DNA from: Rotaria socialis
Lineage: Eukaryota; Rotifera; Eurotatoria; Philodinida; Philodinidae
DNA length: 64,000 bases
NCBI GenBank assembly: GCA_905331475.1
Contig: CAJNYU010004514.1
Span: 1-64,000 of the forward strand
Direction: 5' to 3'
In this document: positions 34,215 through 47,000 of the stretch, piece after piece
How the letters are laid out: the number at the start of each line of letters is the position of its first letter
Numbering within the stretch: position 1 is the stretch's first letter
Notes under the pieces: generated by a model
Told to the model about the DNA's origin: nothing
What the model saw: the letters and a program-made list of their open reading frames with translations, nothing else
The model's database searches: none
Program-made: the position numbers and the translations under genes

Positions 34215-35981
34215 ACCATTGTAAGAGAACACTCTCACAGACTCACACTCGCTCCCAAATTGAAATGGACCAACTGTCGGAAGTGATGGTTTAGTTTTTA
34301 TCACAAAATGAAAACGCAGAACATTTCACTGGCACAAAAATTTTACTGTGTATTTCTTCGACAACTACTTCCAATGGTAGTATTGCATTCAAATGTTCTG
34401 AATTTTATTCCCAGCATATAATTATCAGAAAACAAAACATTGTATTGATTTTTTTACAAAGCGATGGATTGTTGTTCAAGATGTAAGCATTCAGACTTCT
34501 GAGACTTAAGTTGGATGCATACAATAACAGTTATTTAGGTGAACACAAAAGGGTTTCATGGATTATCATGAAAGTTCGTAAGCTTTCTACAACAATTTTG
34601 CATTCATTCGATAATATTTGTAATTAATCGGTACACTTTTCAGATGAAAAACATCTAAATCGACTATAATGGGCTAGCAAACATTTCATGAATCAAAAAA
34701 AAACCAAATTGTTTGATTTCACGATATGATTACTTCTTTTATGTGATTGTGACAATAGAATATTTTTTGCAAGAGTATCACAGGCGGCCAGTGTCTACAT
34801 CGCCATAAAAATAAAAATGATGATGAAATCTGTATGTAAACACTTACTATTTTAGTTGTAAAATACTATTTTTTGTATTACATAGGTACTCACTGCTATC
34901 CATTTCAAAGACATCAATTGTGTGCCTTTGATAGCTCTTCCTCAACAGATCAGTGTGAATCTAATTTCTTTGCGGAATTTTAAAAAAATGAGAATGAGCG
35001 ACTCAATTTTCGTACGCTCCTCAAAGCTAAATATTGCCAAGCTGAATAAGACAAATGAAAGCAATTATGATTTTGATGAAAATGATTAGAACAAATGAAG
35101 CTTAAGTTTATGTAAAGCATTTGATTTCAGCTTACACGAAATCACCACACAGATAGCATAGCTGATTTTATTACTTCAATATTGCACACTGAGAAAAATG
35201 GTGTCACATGAATTCTTTGAGGTTTCATGGAACTTCACTATATACTATTAGATATCGCACCAGTTCATGAAACCATTTTAAGATTTAGTAATCAAAGGGG
35301 TGCCTTAAAAAGTTTCTTTTAGCTTTGGTAGGCGAAAGGATTTCGTAGGAGACCTCTTAGAGGTTTCGTTGTCAAAGAATTTTGTATGATACTTCTTTTT
35401 CCTCTACATTTATGCTGCCGACAGATGCTGACTAATCAGAAAATTGTTCAGCCTCGATTATTTCATTCGGTTACTTATGTATCAGTCACTACTACACCAG
35501 TTTCAATATTGTAAAGCTGTATTTTTGAGCTCAAACGTTTTCGTGACGACCTCTGTCTAGAAAAACTACAGAACAGATTCAATAATATGGCAATGAACTT
35601 AAACATTTGCCTTGTAAAAAATACTATCTATGCCTCCAACATTATTTTATGCCCCCATTTCATGAATTACTACACTCCTCAATTTTTGCGACCCCTAATA
35701 TTTAAAATGGTTGATTGTTCAAACAGCAGACTTTTTAATATAAGAAAACGTTTAGTTGCTTGTCATTTTATTTGGTTGGAGATCTTATTAGTTTAGAACA
35801 AAATGATACATCTCATTTCAGATTTAACTTAGACAATCACAAGATACACAGAAGCACACAAATGGACATCAGAGTATATAGACATAGATATAAGAGATGC
35901 ACATAACTTGAAGCGGATCTGCATATATATTGAGAACTGAAGAATATGTATGAAGTTAACAATAGATATAGGTGATTCGAC

Positions 35982-36005
35982 ATATATATATATATATATA
36001 TATAT
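35982..36005. repeat. TA dinucleotide microsatellite
   Basis: About 12 uninterrupted AT units. Confidence 0.9.
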
Positions 36006-36773
36006 GCTTCTAATGAATATAAGTTTTACGACTTATATAGGTATAAATGTTCAGATAATACGTATAAGAGATTTGGCGATCAATGTCGCCTTAACACAAC
36101 AATCTTGTTCTGTTTTCAGATTGCAAGTGAATATATATATATCTGCCAATAGCTAATATTGAAAATATAAGTGTTTGTATTATGCTAATGCTAAACTAAC
36201 ACGAATGCTGAAGTATTGAGTTACCGTTTGAACATAAATACAAGAGCATTAGATTATCTCTTCATAGTCAAATACAAAAGTTTTAAAAGCTTTTTTATAT
36301 TCAGTCTAAGTCTACGTATCCAATGTGGATACAGCTCAGAATTTAGACAGAGTTACGAGAATTTTGATACAATACAGTAGTGATTGTCAGTTTCTTCAGA
36401 GACTACATCTGAATTTAGATCATTCCTGAAATTTGATATACTCTGGTAATCACATACTTTTGGAAGTATTCTTAAATTCTTAAATTCACTTCTTCAGAAG
36501 ATAGAATATGTATAAAATAGCAAGTTACGTTTCAAAAGTCTCATACAGAAACCTACATGATATTGACCACTAGGAAAAGAATAAGTTAAAAAGGAACAAT
36601 GGGTACATTTTCGTGCTTCCATACTGACTCTCGGGAACTTTCTGATGGGTTATAACTATATATGCTCACGCTAGGCTATTATGGATGAAGTTCATCGTCT
36701 AAATATTCAATGAAGTTGGAGGTTTTGATTCATTTCCGAATCAATGCTACTGATTACTGTACTTGATTGCGAA

Positions 36774-38007
36774 CTCTGAAAAAAAATAAAGTGTCATATG
36801 GAACCATTTATGGTTCTAGCCAAGATACTGAACCTTTTAAGGCTTCACTCACTCATTAATAAACCATCTAGGGTTCAAGCTAGTTTAAAGAACCATCTGA
36901 GATCCTCAACAGTTGCGGATGTTTGAAAAGGTTCCGTTCTGCACCCTTTATTGTGATGCCGAACCATTTTTCCAAAGATGGCTCTGACTTGAAGCAAGAT
37001 AATATGTTTCCGGAGCGTGCTTGAAGTGATATAAATTTCAAATAGGTTACCGAGGTCGAGGATTCCGAATTCGTTATTATTTTTTCGATCTGAGCTCCCG
37101 TTGGTCAGAAATTGGGCCCACCAAAAATTCCGTGGCTGTAAAATTAAACATTTTATTTCAACTCCGATCTATATTCTGATCAAAGTTTGAAATAAGTTAT
37201 CGAGATCCAGGAATCTGAATCCGGCATCATCGATACCGAGCCTGAGGATCTGAGTCGAATTGATGAACATGGGTAGGTACGTCTTAATAATCAATTCCAT
37301 GGTAAGTTATAACTTATATAATGCGCTTATTCTTTTTCTATTTTCATATATCAAAATTATCAATACAAAGTAATGTCAATCTGATAAAATGAAGTCAATA
37401 TGTTCTTTATTTAGGTATGTAGCAATAATCAATTGAAATGCAAGTTCAATATGACAAAAAGAATTAATGTTTTTTTCTACTTAGGTATATATGAATAATT
37501 GATCTCATGGTAAGTTCAATCATACAGTATCAATCACTCCTCTTGTTTTTTGTTTAGGATCGTCTCGACAACAAGTAAAGGCGATTCCCCTTTCGTGCGA
37601 ATAAAGGAGAAAGGGTTGACTCATATTCTGCTCACAACAAATCCAGATAAATATAACACATAAGATTTAGTGGTTTAGCATAGAAATGAGGGTTAAGGAT
37701 AGAAATAGTGGTTAAGAATAGGAATTAGGCTTAAGGTTAGAAATTAGGCTTAATGATAGAAGTAAGGGTTAAGGTTAGGAATAAGGGATTAAGTATGAAA
37801 TTAACGGTTGGATAAAACATTAGTCTAGAGTACTAAACTAATTGAGTATGGTGGACTACATTTTACTACTATAGAACCATTTTTGGAAGAAATAGGAAAA
37901 AATTCCAGCTAGAATCAGATTTTGCTTGAACCTTAAATAGTTCTGGAAATGGTACTCAAATCTATAACCCTAAACGGTTCAGTATGACACCTTTTTTTCG
38001 TTCTGAG
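36774..38007. mobile_element. 1.2-kb element with 46-bp imperfect inverted ends
   Basis: The left end (36774-36819) and the inverted right end (37962-38007) share CTC(T/A)GAA, a run of A, and GTGTCATA followed by GAACC(A/G)TTTA, about three quarters of 46 positions. Many GAACC/GGTTC words lie just inside. There is no reading frame of note, so it is non-autonomous or decayed. It contains three 41-bp units (37274-37522) and a 19-bp minisatellite (37693-37807). No target duplication was found. Confidence 0.6.
37693..37807 (+). repeat. Six-unit 19-bp minisatellite
   Basis: Six tandem units of 19-20 bp, each starting TTAAG or TTAAT and following the pattern TTAAGGTTAGAAATTAGGC with substitutions. 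Confidence 0.8.
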
Positions 38008-38142
38008 TTGTGTTGTCATCCAATTCAATTTATTGTTTTATATTTGAAACATCTATTTTTCTTCGATATATACAAGTAACGCTCGTCCGAGGACTCGCTC
38101 AACTCTTTCTCGTAGAAATTCTCTTTCTGAATTGCGAACAAA

Positions 38143-38887
38143 CTATTTATTAATTAAAATTTCAAAAACAAAAGAAGCACACTCCTGCTGTGTCTTTCTG
38201 TTAAGTTCGTCTAGACGTTTTAGTTCAGCATCTTGAGCAAGAGATGGTCGGATTTGTAGAACTTTCATGTAGAAAGGTCGCAGAATGGCGACATCCTCTG
38301 CTTTCTTCACTCTACTGAGTGGTACATATATTGATGCCACTTGCACTGTTTCAAGTGGAACTTGAAGGTCGACCACAATTTTGTTCATAGTAAGTCCTTG
38401 CGCCTTGTAAGTAGTTATTGCGAAAGCAGGCACGATTGGTAATTGCGTTCTTGTTATTTGAATCATTTCTGGTATCTTTTTCCACCTTTCACACGTTCAA
38501 ATAGTGGGCCGAAGAGTTGCTTGATGGAAACGGTAAATTGCTTTTTTTTACCAGTGGGATAAGGATTCGTTGTGGAGGAAGACCATCGAGGTCTGTTTCC
38601 ACTTGTGATGTATTGATTTCCACGAGGGCGTACCATGGTTTACGTATATAGCTCGCATTTGAGGGAAATACATCGCTCTTCACTTTCAAACTACCCAAAT
38701 CCTCCTGATCATCATATACGAGCTCTCGAAAAATCTCTTGAGTGCCGCTCGAAAATTCGAGTTCACAGGCGATATTGTCAGTAAGAAGCACAGGCATGTT
38801 CGGTACAAAAGGTAAGAGACCAGGAAGAAGCTCGGTCTTGTTGTCAGGTAAATGAGTTTCATTCGAAGTTTCTCTAGAAAATAACAA
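38143..38887 (-). pseudogene. PIF1-like helicase C-terminal relic
   Basis: The minus strand encodes the C-terminal part of a PIF1/RecD2-type helicase: LLPGLLPFVPNMPVLLTDNI, then (in the upstream-ending frame) KQFTVSIKQLFGPLFERVKG, and finally the diagnostic block IVPAFAITTYKAQGLTM with VYVPLSRV-like VASIYVPLSRVKK. Two frame changes, at the A8 run (38542-38549) and the A5 run near 38476-38480, separate three in-sense pieces. The ATPase Walker motifs are missing. PIF1-type helicases repair and unwind DNA or form part of Helitron transposases. Which one this came from cannot be told. A TTTTCTAG acceptor at 38874 may mark the exon start. Confidence 0.7.
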
Positions 38888-39310
38888 TTGCCAATTATTA
38901 CGTCATGGGACATCAAACTATATATTTCTGCATGATATCTATTTACACACTAAACAATTGTCGATATCGTCAAGCTAAAATGTTTCTTCAAAACTTGATC
39001 CCTTGTGTAACCAAATCATCAAACACAAATTTTTAAAAACTAACACCAGATTCGAGTTCCTCGACCCCGATTACCCTTCGGTCAACCCTTATAAGCCAAA
39101 TTGCGTTTTATATCTTTAAATACTTTCTCCGACCAATCAGTGAAGTGCGGACACACAAGCAAGCAAGCAAGCAGACAATTTATGTTTGCTAGACTCTTCT
39201 CTACGAGAAAGAGAATAACTGTGCCGATATTAGTGTTCCGCCTCACTGATCATCCCTTCCTCTTTTCTCTTCTCTCTTTCGCTCTCTCCTATATAACTGT
39301 GTGTTATCTA

Positions 39311-39646
39311 CAGGGTTGCCACCTCTTCCGCTTTTTTTCCGCTTTTTCGTATAAAACGTGTTGCATATCAAACCTACGTACAGAATAATATTTGATATTA
39401 TTGAATCAATTCTTATTGTTCACAAATACCGTGAGCCATCATTCTTTTATGTTTTGAAACTTTGATGAAATAAAAAGAAATTCAATAAATATGAAAAAAA
39501 ATGCCTAATATTCTCAGAACCACCACAAATCTGCAACAATATAAGCTTCCGCTTTTTTTTCCCGCTTTTTCTGTTTTTCTTTCCGCTATTTTCCGCTTTT
39601 TAAGATCAGTTTTCCGCTTTTTGTACTTCATCAGGTGGCAACCCTG
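39311..39646. mobile_element. MITE with CAGGGTTGCCACCT inverted ends
   Basis: The 14-bp inverted ends at 39311-39324 and 39633-39646 match perfectly. Subterminal TTCCGCTTTTT units are repeated, two near the left end and four near the right. CAGGGTTGCC ends and clustered subterminal motifs are typical of hAT elements, but I could not find a matching 8-bp duplication. No transposase. Confidence 0.75.
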
Positions 39647-39699
39647 ATCGTAAATGATTTTCGGCATCCCATCTTCATGCAAATTTACTTACTCAGGTC

Positions 39700-39935
39700 T
39701 AACACTACGGTCCGTATACTGTCGTTTACGGTTACTTTACGACTATTTTACGGACGAAATTTTGCCTTAATATCTGGCGCAGTAATACGGACCGTATGAT
39801 CATGAGAGTGCGGAGCGCAAACAGCCGTAAACCATGAAAATTCAATCTCGTTTACGGTGCCGTATTACTGTGCCAGGTATTACAGGCAAATACGGCCTAT
39901 TCACTGCCGTAAATAAACCGTTTTGACATTGTTTA
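39700..39935. mobile_element. Palindromic element rich in ACGG/CCGTA
   Basis: Around 39766-39797 and, inverted, 39855-39890 the arms share (A/G)TAATA(T/C)CTGGC(G/A)CAGTAATACGG. Pairing continues more loosely outward, with many TTTACGG and CCGTA words. It looks like a small inverted-repeat transposon. Exact ends are uncertain. Confidence 0.55.
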
Positions 39936-41070
39936 CCGTCGATAAACAGACAGCAAACGAGTCCGTTTTGATCAACTTGGGTATCATTGTTTTAACCAAA
40001 GCCAACCATAATCTAACCGACTGTAAATTTTCTCAACATCCTTAATCTCGTGCAAAATCATTTTTCTCCTATCGCGAATATATGTATGTTCATTTTGATT
40101 ACATATGAACCCATTTTTCTTCTAAAAGAAAAACAATATTTCATTTATCGAGAGCATTTTTCCCATTGAGCTCTTCATTTTTCCGTTGCAAACTCATTTT
40201 TACAGTGGTGTGACGTGATCGGGGGAACACTATATTTTCGTTACTGTTTATTTGTTTCGTTTGTTTATCATAAGTTTAGTTTTTAAGCATTTTTGACCTG
40301 AACGTCACTTTTCCGCTTAAAGCGAGCATTTATGTCACCGATCAGATATTTGCCGAATCCTCGTTTACCTAGTTTTAATAATAGATTCAAGCTCGTTCAA
40401 AGTTTTTGACTAGAACAGTAGAAAATAGGTTTGTTTTTGAGTTTAAAACTGCAATCATTAGATAAATTGATACCTGTTAAATTATGAATTCTATTTGAAA
40501 TTTGACAAATAATGAATTCTCAGTTGTAGTGCATATTTTTCTTCACGAGTAAAATATGTAATGCAATTCATCTTGTGAATCTTTACAAAGTCAAATTAAG
40601 TTACCACTATTATAACGATGAGTATAAACCTCAGCAAGACTATCAAATATTGCTTTCAGCTAAAATAACAGTTCAATTATGAAAGAGCATCGAATCGCTA
40701 TGACTTCAATTGATAAAATAACATTTGGTACATGTAGAAATAATCATGAATTCGAATTTCGAACTCTGTATCATTAGAGCAAAATCAACAGCACAAAAAA
40801 AAAGAATTAGATAAACATTTCTTTCGCAGTATATTGAAGAGTAAGTTTCTGTGAGACAGACAATAGAGTGATATTTCAGAGTCTGCTGATTTCGTTTATA
40901 TATGCAATAAATACAGGTTAGAATTAGATGTCGCCAATAAACCATGAGTGATTGGCCGTCCATATGATACCTACATACTCCATTTGAGCCTCTCCAGTAT
41001 AACTAAAAGTGCACATAGACAAAAAAACGATTGTAGTTTTGAAAATCTAATACATTGATATTAGTTCTAG
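39936..41070. other. 5' flank of UTP20, no gene seen
   Basis: AT-rich and stop-rich. It marks the end of the repeat-laden part of the window. Confidence 0.5.
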
Positions 41071-44000
41071 ATGACAAAGAAACAAAAAACATCAAAACAA
41101 AATGAAAAGGATCAACATCCATTTCGTTTTCAAAATCTTCATGAACGTTTGAATAATATAAATATTAATGTTGTTCATCGCATTCGTTATCATGATACAA
41201 ATGATCATCAAGATACGAATGATTTAATTCGTACAAGTTATTTTCATCAATCACTTCAACATTGGTCAACATTGAATTTTAGTGAAGCATATTCCACTGT
41301 TCATGAAAAGCTTCTTCCATTAGCAAGATCACTGGAACAAGTCGTTTACAATCGTGAACAAATCTTATCTATACTTCGACAAACATTGAATGAACGAAAT
41401 CCATTAGTAGTTGAATCATTATTGGATTTAATTGTTCAACTAGCACGTGACTTACAAGGTGATTTCTATGCCTATTACAAACAATTTCTATTTATTGATA
41501 TAATTAACTTACTCATAAATTCCAAAAAACAACAACAAAATGAAATAAATACACAATTACTTGAGCAAGTTTTTCAATGTTTAACATATCTTTTCAAATA
41601 TTTATGGCGTATTATGTTAAAAGATTTAGCAAGTTTATATGAACTATATTCAAAATTTTTGTTCTCATCATCATTCATCAATACATTAACAACGAATTAT
41701 GAATATATTCGTTCGTTTGCAGCTGAATCATTTGCATATCTCTTACGTAAAATAGAAAATTATCAATCGTTTATTGATTATTTATTTGATAGAAAAGAAC
41801 GTGATGATAATGAAATAGAAAGTCTTGCATTAGTCTTTAGTGAAACATGTCAAAATGTTCAATCGACATTTCATTCATGTACAAAAACTCTATTAACATG
41901 CCTTTTGAGAAAATGTGTTGATAAACCAACAATTATTCAATCTTGTATTAAAACAATTTATTCATTATTAGTTCAACATACAAATAAGGAACATGTTGGG
42001 ATTCTTTGGAATTGTTTGATGGATATTTATCGTACATTAGATCATAATCAAATAAAGGATTATCTTATATATGAAATATTCTATGGCATATTTCAAATAT
42101 TAATTGATCATAAAATGATCATTGATATAAATTTATGTTATGAATTTTTAACTATGATAAACGTTAATGAAAATGATGAATTTTTAAAAATGCATTATGA
42201 AACCGTTTTTAAATTAATGCAACATACAACAAATAATAAACAAATAATTGATATTTACTATCATTTTGTTGAGCAAACATCAGCATCATTACTTTATGAA
42301 CAAACACGAAAAATATTTCAAAGTGATTTAAATGATAAATTAACCAATGATTTTCATTCATTACTATGGAATCATCTAGTAAGAAAAACGAATGGTCAAC
42401 TAGAAATAATGGATTATTTTGTTGATTATATCATTATTGAAAGAAAAAGATTTGATATGATTCTATTGCCAAATGATAATAATCAAAATATTTTTGATAA
42501 AATCAAATTATTAAAAACGAAAAACAAATTGCTCATGAAAGAAAAGATAACAGCAAAAGGATTAGAATCAATACAAATGTTTATTCAAGATAGTTTATCG
42601 AAGATTGATGATGCACAAGTTCTCGTAAGAATTTACTTTTAGCTATTAATTGTATCATTTTTAACATGTATATGTAATAATTACCATAGACATGTATCAA
42701 ATCTATATTCGGTACTGCTACATAGAGTAGGAAACAAAAGGAGAATCATTAATCATTTAGATGATAATTTCATTTTCTATAGAATATAAATTCATCTAAA
42801 TGATATCAATTCGAAAATGAAGTTTCTCTGTCAGATATACGAATAATTTCAATTGATTCTATCAAATTTGCGATTTCATTGTCAGGTCTTCATAAAAGTT
42901 ATTGTTTCCGTAAAATCTAATCTAGAATTTCATAGTTTATTGGTTCTCTTTATCATTTAATCACTATATGACAGTAGAAACATCTAAAAGAAATGATGCC
43001 ATTTGATATTGCATTGAAAAATAGTCATAAACCAAATGCTAAAATATAATGGAGCTGTTCTATTAAAAATGTTAGATTTCCAATTTTTGAACAGAAAAAT
43101 TCATTGTTGTGCTGTGTTAAGCGTCTTCTTAATTCAGGTTAATGTTTCACGCAAATTTTCAGTCAACACTAGTATTTATCCATGATGACAAACACTTTTT
43201 CTATGTAATTATTAAATTTTTTTTTCTGTTTTAGCTGAATGGACAACTTTGGCAAGCATTAATTCTTTTTAATTCATTACATGAAAAAGATTCAAATCAA
43301 ATAATATTAACAAATACACATTTAGAAAAAATTATTGCTCGAATTGTTAATGACTGTTTATCATCAACAACAATCGCATTAATTCTTTTAGAATTAATTG
43401 CTCATGATCAATCATTCCCTGCCACATTTTGGTATTCTATTCTTAAACTAGAAGCTCAATCAGAACTTTATCTACTCGGTGCGCGTATATCATTTCTAAT
43501 AAATAGTCCAACAGAAGATCATTCAGAGAAATTTATTGAATTATTAAAAACAAATTTATCATCATTTAATTCTAATATACGCTTAGTGTCACTTTATATA
43601 CTTTCTTCATTTATATCCGATAAAACTGATAAAAATAATGTAATATTAAATTGTCTTCAATGTGAACAATGTCCATTGAATGTTTATGAATATCGTTCAA
43701 AAATAATTTATTTACAAAAATTATCAGTTGATTTTCTTTTATTAAATAATCAAACATCATCATTTCATTTATCAATGTATTATTTACTTGGTTTACTTAG
43801 TTCAAATTTTACTCCATTATGGTCAGTATCAATTGAATTATTAGGTTCATATGGTAATAAAGGTATTGAACATATTGGTCATACTTATTTTTGGTCAATT
43901 ATAAATGAAAAATTTCAATTGATAAATCAACGTGAAGAATTAAAATCAATTGATCAAATAAGTGATAAATTAATTAATGCTTATATTGAAAATAATAATA

Positions 44001-47000
44001 AGAAAGAATTCGAAATTAATGAACAATCAATGGACTATATTCAATATCGTATAAATTTATTCAAAATTTTAACTTATTTTCCAAATGAATGTGAACAAAA
44101 AACAAAAATACTTTTCCCGATAATATTTGACTTTTTTTCTAATGAATATTATGATCACTTATTATCATTAGGTCTATTTAGTCACTATAAAACATCATTT
44201 AGAATCAAAACAATTAAATTTAAACGATTATCAAGAAAATTATCCATAAAAACTTTAGAAACTATTTTAAGTTTATTGAAACAATTTCACCATTACAAAC
44301 AATGGTTTGAACCATTACGTCTTTATAATTTTTATGTACGTTTATTACTTTCATCAGATTGTTCAATTCAGCAATTAGCTTTTAAATGTTTATTAACATG
44401 TTATCAAATACCTGAATCAATAATTCAATCAGATTTTTTAACACATTCAGAAAGTATTCTTCCAATATTTAATCCAAGTACATGTAGAAAAACATTTCAT
44501 GATTTAATTCAAGGTGTTTTACTTGAACAAAATATATCTGATTCATTGAAAACTCAATATGCCTTTATATTAATACGTGTTATATATAGCAAATTGAATG
44601 ATAAACGTTCATTAGGTTCAACAACACGTGGTAGAAAAGATTATTTAGAATTGAATCGCAAATATCTATTTCAATTTTTAATAACATTTGCATCAAATAA
44701 CTTATATGACAAACATTTTCATTATTTTATACAATTATTATTAGAACCATTCTATGATGAATTATTTAATTCAGATGACAAACAATGGTTAAATTTATTT
44801 AATAATAAAATATTATTAAGTAACGATGAATTCGATTTGAATTCTTACGAAATATTTATCAAATATGTTCAACATTCATTATTATTATTGAAAACATTTA
44901 TTTCTAAATTAGGTGTCTATGTACGTGAACATATAGATTACGTTATCAAATTTTATATATTAACTATAAAATTTGTTGATCATTTAAATAATCAAAAATG
45001 TTCACAAGAAGATAATTTTCAAATAAAAAAAAATCGAATCTTATTAAAACGTATTCGATCAATGTCATATAAAGGTTTACAAACAATATTTGAATTATTT
45101 GATAGTGATCAAAATAAAATATTTAAAAAAGATTTAATTGATAATTTGTGGTTGTGTTGTGTTAGAGAAAATTATTTAGACGATGTATTGAAAAGAAAGA
45201 AACAACGTGAAGATATTGTACATTTATTAAAATTAGCTACTATATGGAGTAGTACAACATACTTAAAAAATGCAATGCTTAATGATAGAAATGATGCAAA
45301 CGATTTGATGAAATGTTTTAGTTTATTTTTAAATGAAAATATTACAAATGAAAATAAACAATTGATAATTGAATTTATTTGGAATATTATGCAAATTGAT
45401 CGTATGTACTCGTTTTTTGTTTTCGTTCTTTCACAAAGCTTACATGAACCATAAGTTGAAATCATTTCTAACTTATCGAATATCGAGATTAACACTGTTA
45501 AAGATAATGATAGAAGTTCTTGATATTAAGAAGCAAGTATATATCGTTCAGTATCACAGTTTTAAAGGATTAAGTAGACATTGATCAAGAAATTTAAATT
45601 CTAAAGCGATTTTAATGAAATAATATTCATGTCTTTAAAAATAACAGTTACTTGACGTTCTATGTTTTAATTTCGTAGATATGATGCTAAAAACTTTATT
45701 TTCCAAAAGAATGAATATAAATATTTTTCTTTTTAGCTGACGATGCTTTGATTGTTCCATATAATGATAATTTACTTTCGTATTTAACTCGTGTATCGAA
45801 GTCAATGATTGAATCTAGTAGTACAATATCATTAACTCCAAAAGAATTTGATATTCTTTTGATTCTCAGTCGTAAAGAATCAAAGAGTGATAAAATTGAA
45901 CAATTATGCTCAATATTTTTTCGTCTACTGCGTCAAAATGTATTATCAAAAAAGAAGAAGAAATTTTCAAATAAAACATCTGAACAAGATTTGAATATTT
46001 CGATTCTTAAAGTCTTACAAAATTTAATAATAAATATTCAAAATCCAATTGAAAAATACCTAAATTTATTGCCAATACTATGTTGTAAAATAATTCAACG
46101 TGATCAAAGAATTGAATTAATTAAACTTTTTCAAATACTCATTAATCAATCAGAAAATATTGAAGCAAGGTAAATAAATAGACAAGAAGTTTTAATATTT
46201 TTTTAAATATTCTAATTTTAGTACGCATTGGTATTTAACACAGTTGATTGAAGTTAATGCTTGGAATGGTGATCAAGTTGATGAACCTGATTATGAACGT
46301 CGTTTAAATGGTTATAAACAAATAACAGATGAAATTTCATTATTGAAAGATGTTGATAAAGATAAAAATGAACATCTATGTTTATGTTTATTTTATCATT
46401 GTTTATATGAATTACATTATTCAATCAATGATTTATCATTACGTGAATATGCATCACAATGTATTCATCTATTTCTCAAACAACTTCCATCATATCAATC
46501 ATATCTTCTTACCGAAATTCGTTCGATTTTAAAACAATCACATATATCAATTCATATACGACACGAATTTATTCGTCTTCTAGCATTAATTATTGATATT
46601 AATAGTGATAATGAAGATTTGAATGATTTAAAGCGTTTACATAATTATAATGATATTGAACTTGATTTTTTTCATAATATAACTCATGTACAAAATCATC
46701 GACGTTTGAGAGCATTAAGACGTTGCAAATTAATACACGATGAACAACCCTTTCGTTTAACAACAATGGCTAACTATCTTTTACCAATTGTTTGTTCATT
46801 TATTAATGATGTTATTAATGGAGATGCACAAGATATTCATGATGATATTGTTTTTGTATGTTTAACAGCATTGTGTCAGAAATTACCATGGTTAAAATAT
46901 AATCAATTATTTATTTCATATTTTCGTCAATTACAAACAACAAAACACACGTTAAGTTTAACACAAAAACGATGTTTAACTAAAACAGTATCAGCAATTA

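Larger units (their letters stand above)
33061..36773. other. Gene-poor stretch, short repeats only
   Basis: No gene is supported on either strand. It contains the telomere-like array at 34201-34214, a TA microsatellite (about 35982-36005) and, at 35194, a CTGAGAAAAATGGTGTCA word similar to the ends of the element at 36774-38007, probably a fragment of the same family. Confidence 0.5.

Noticed and set aside
35195-36819. A second full element between 35195 and 36819
   Set aside because: The two similar ends are in the same orientation, so they do not form an inverted pair.
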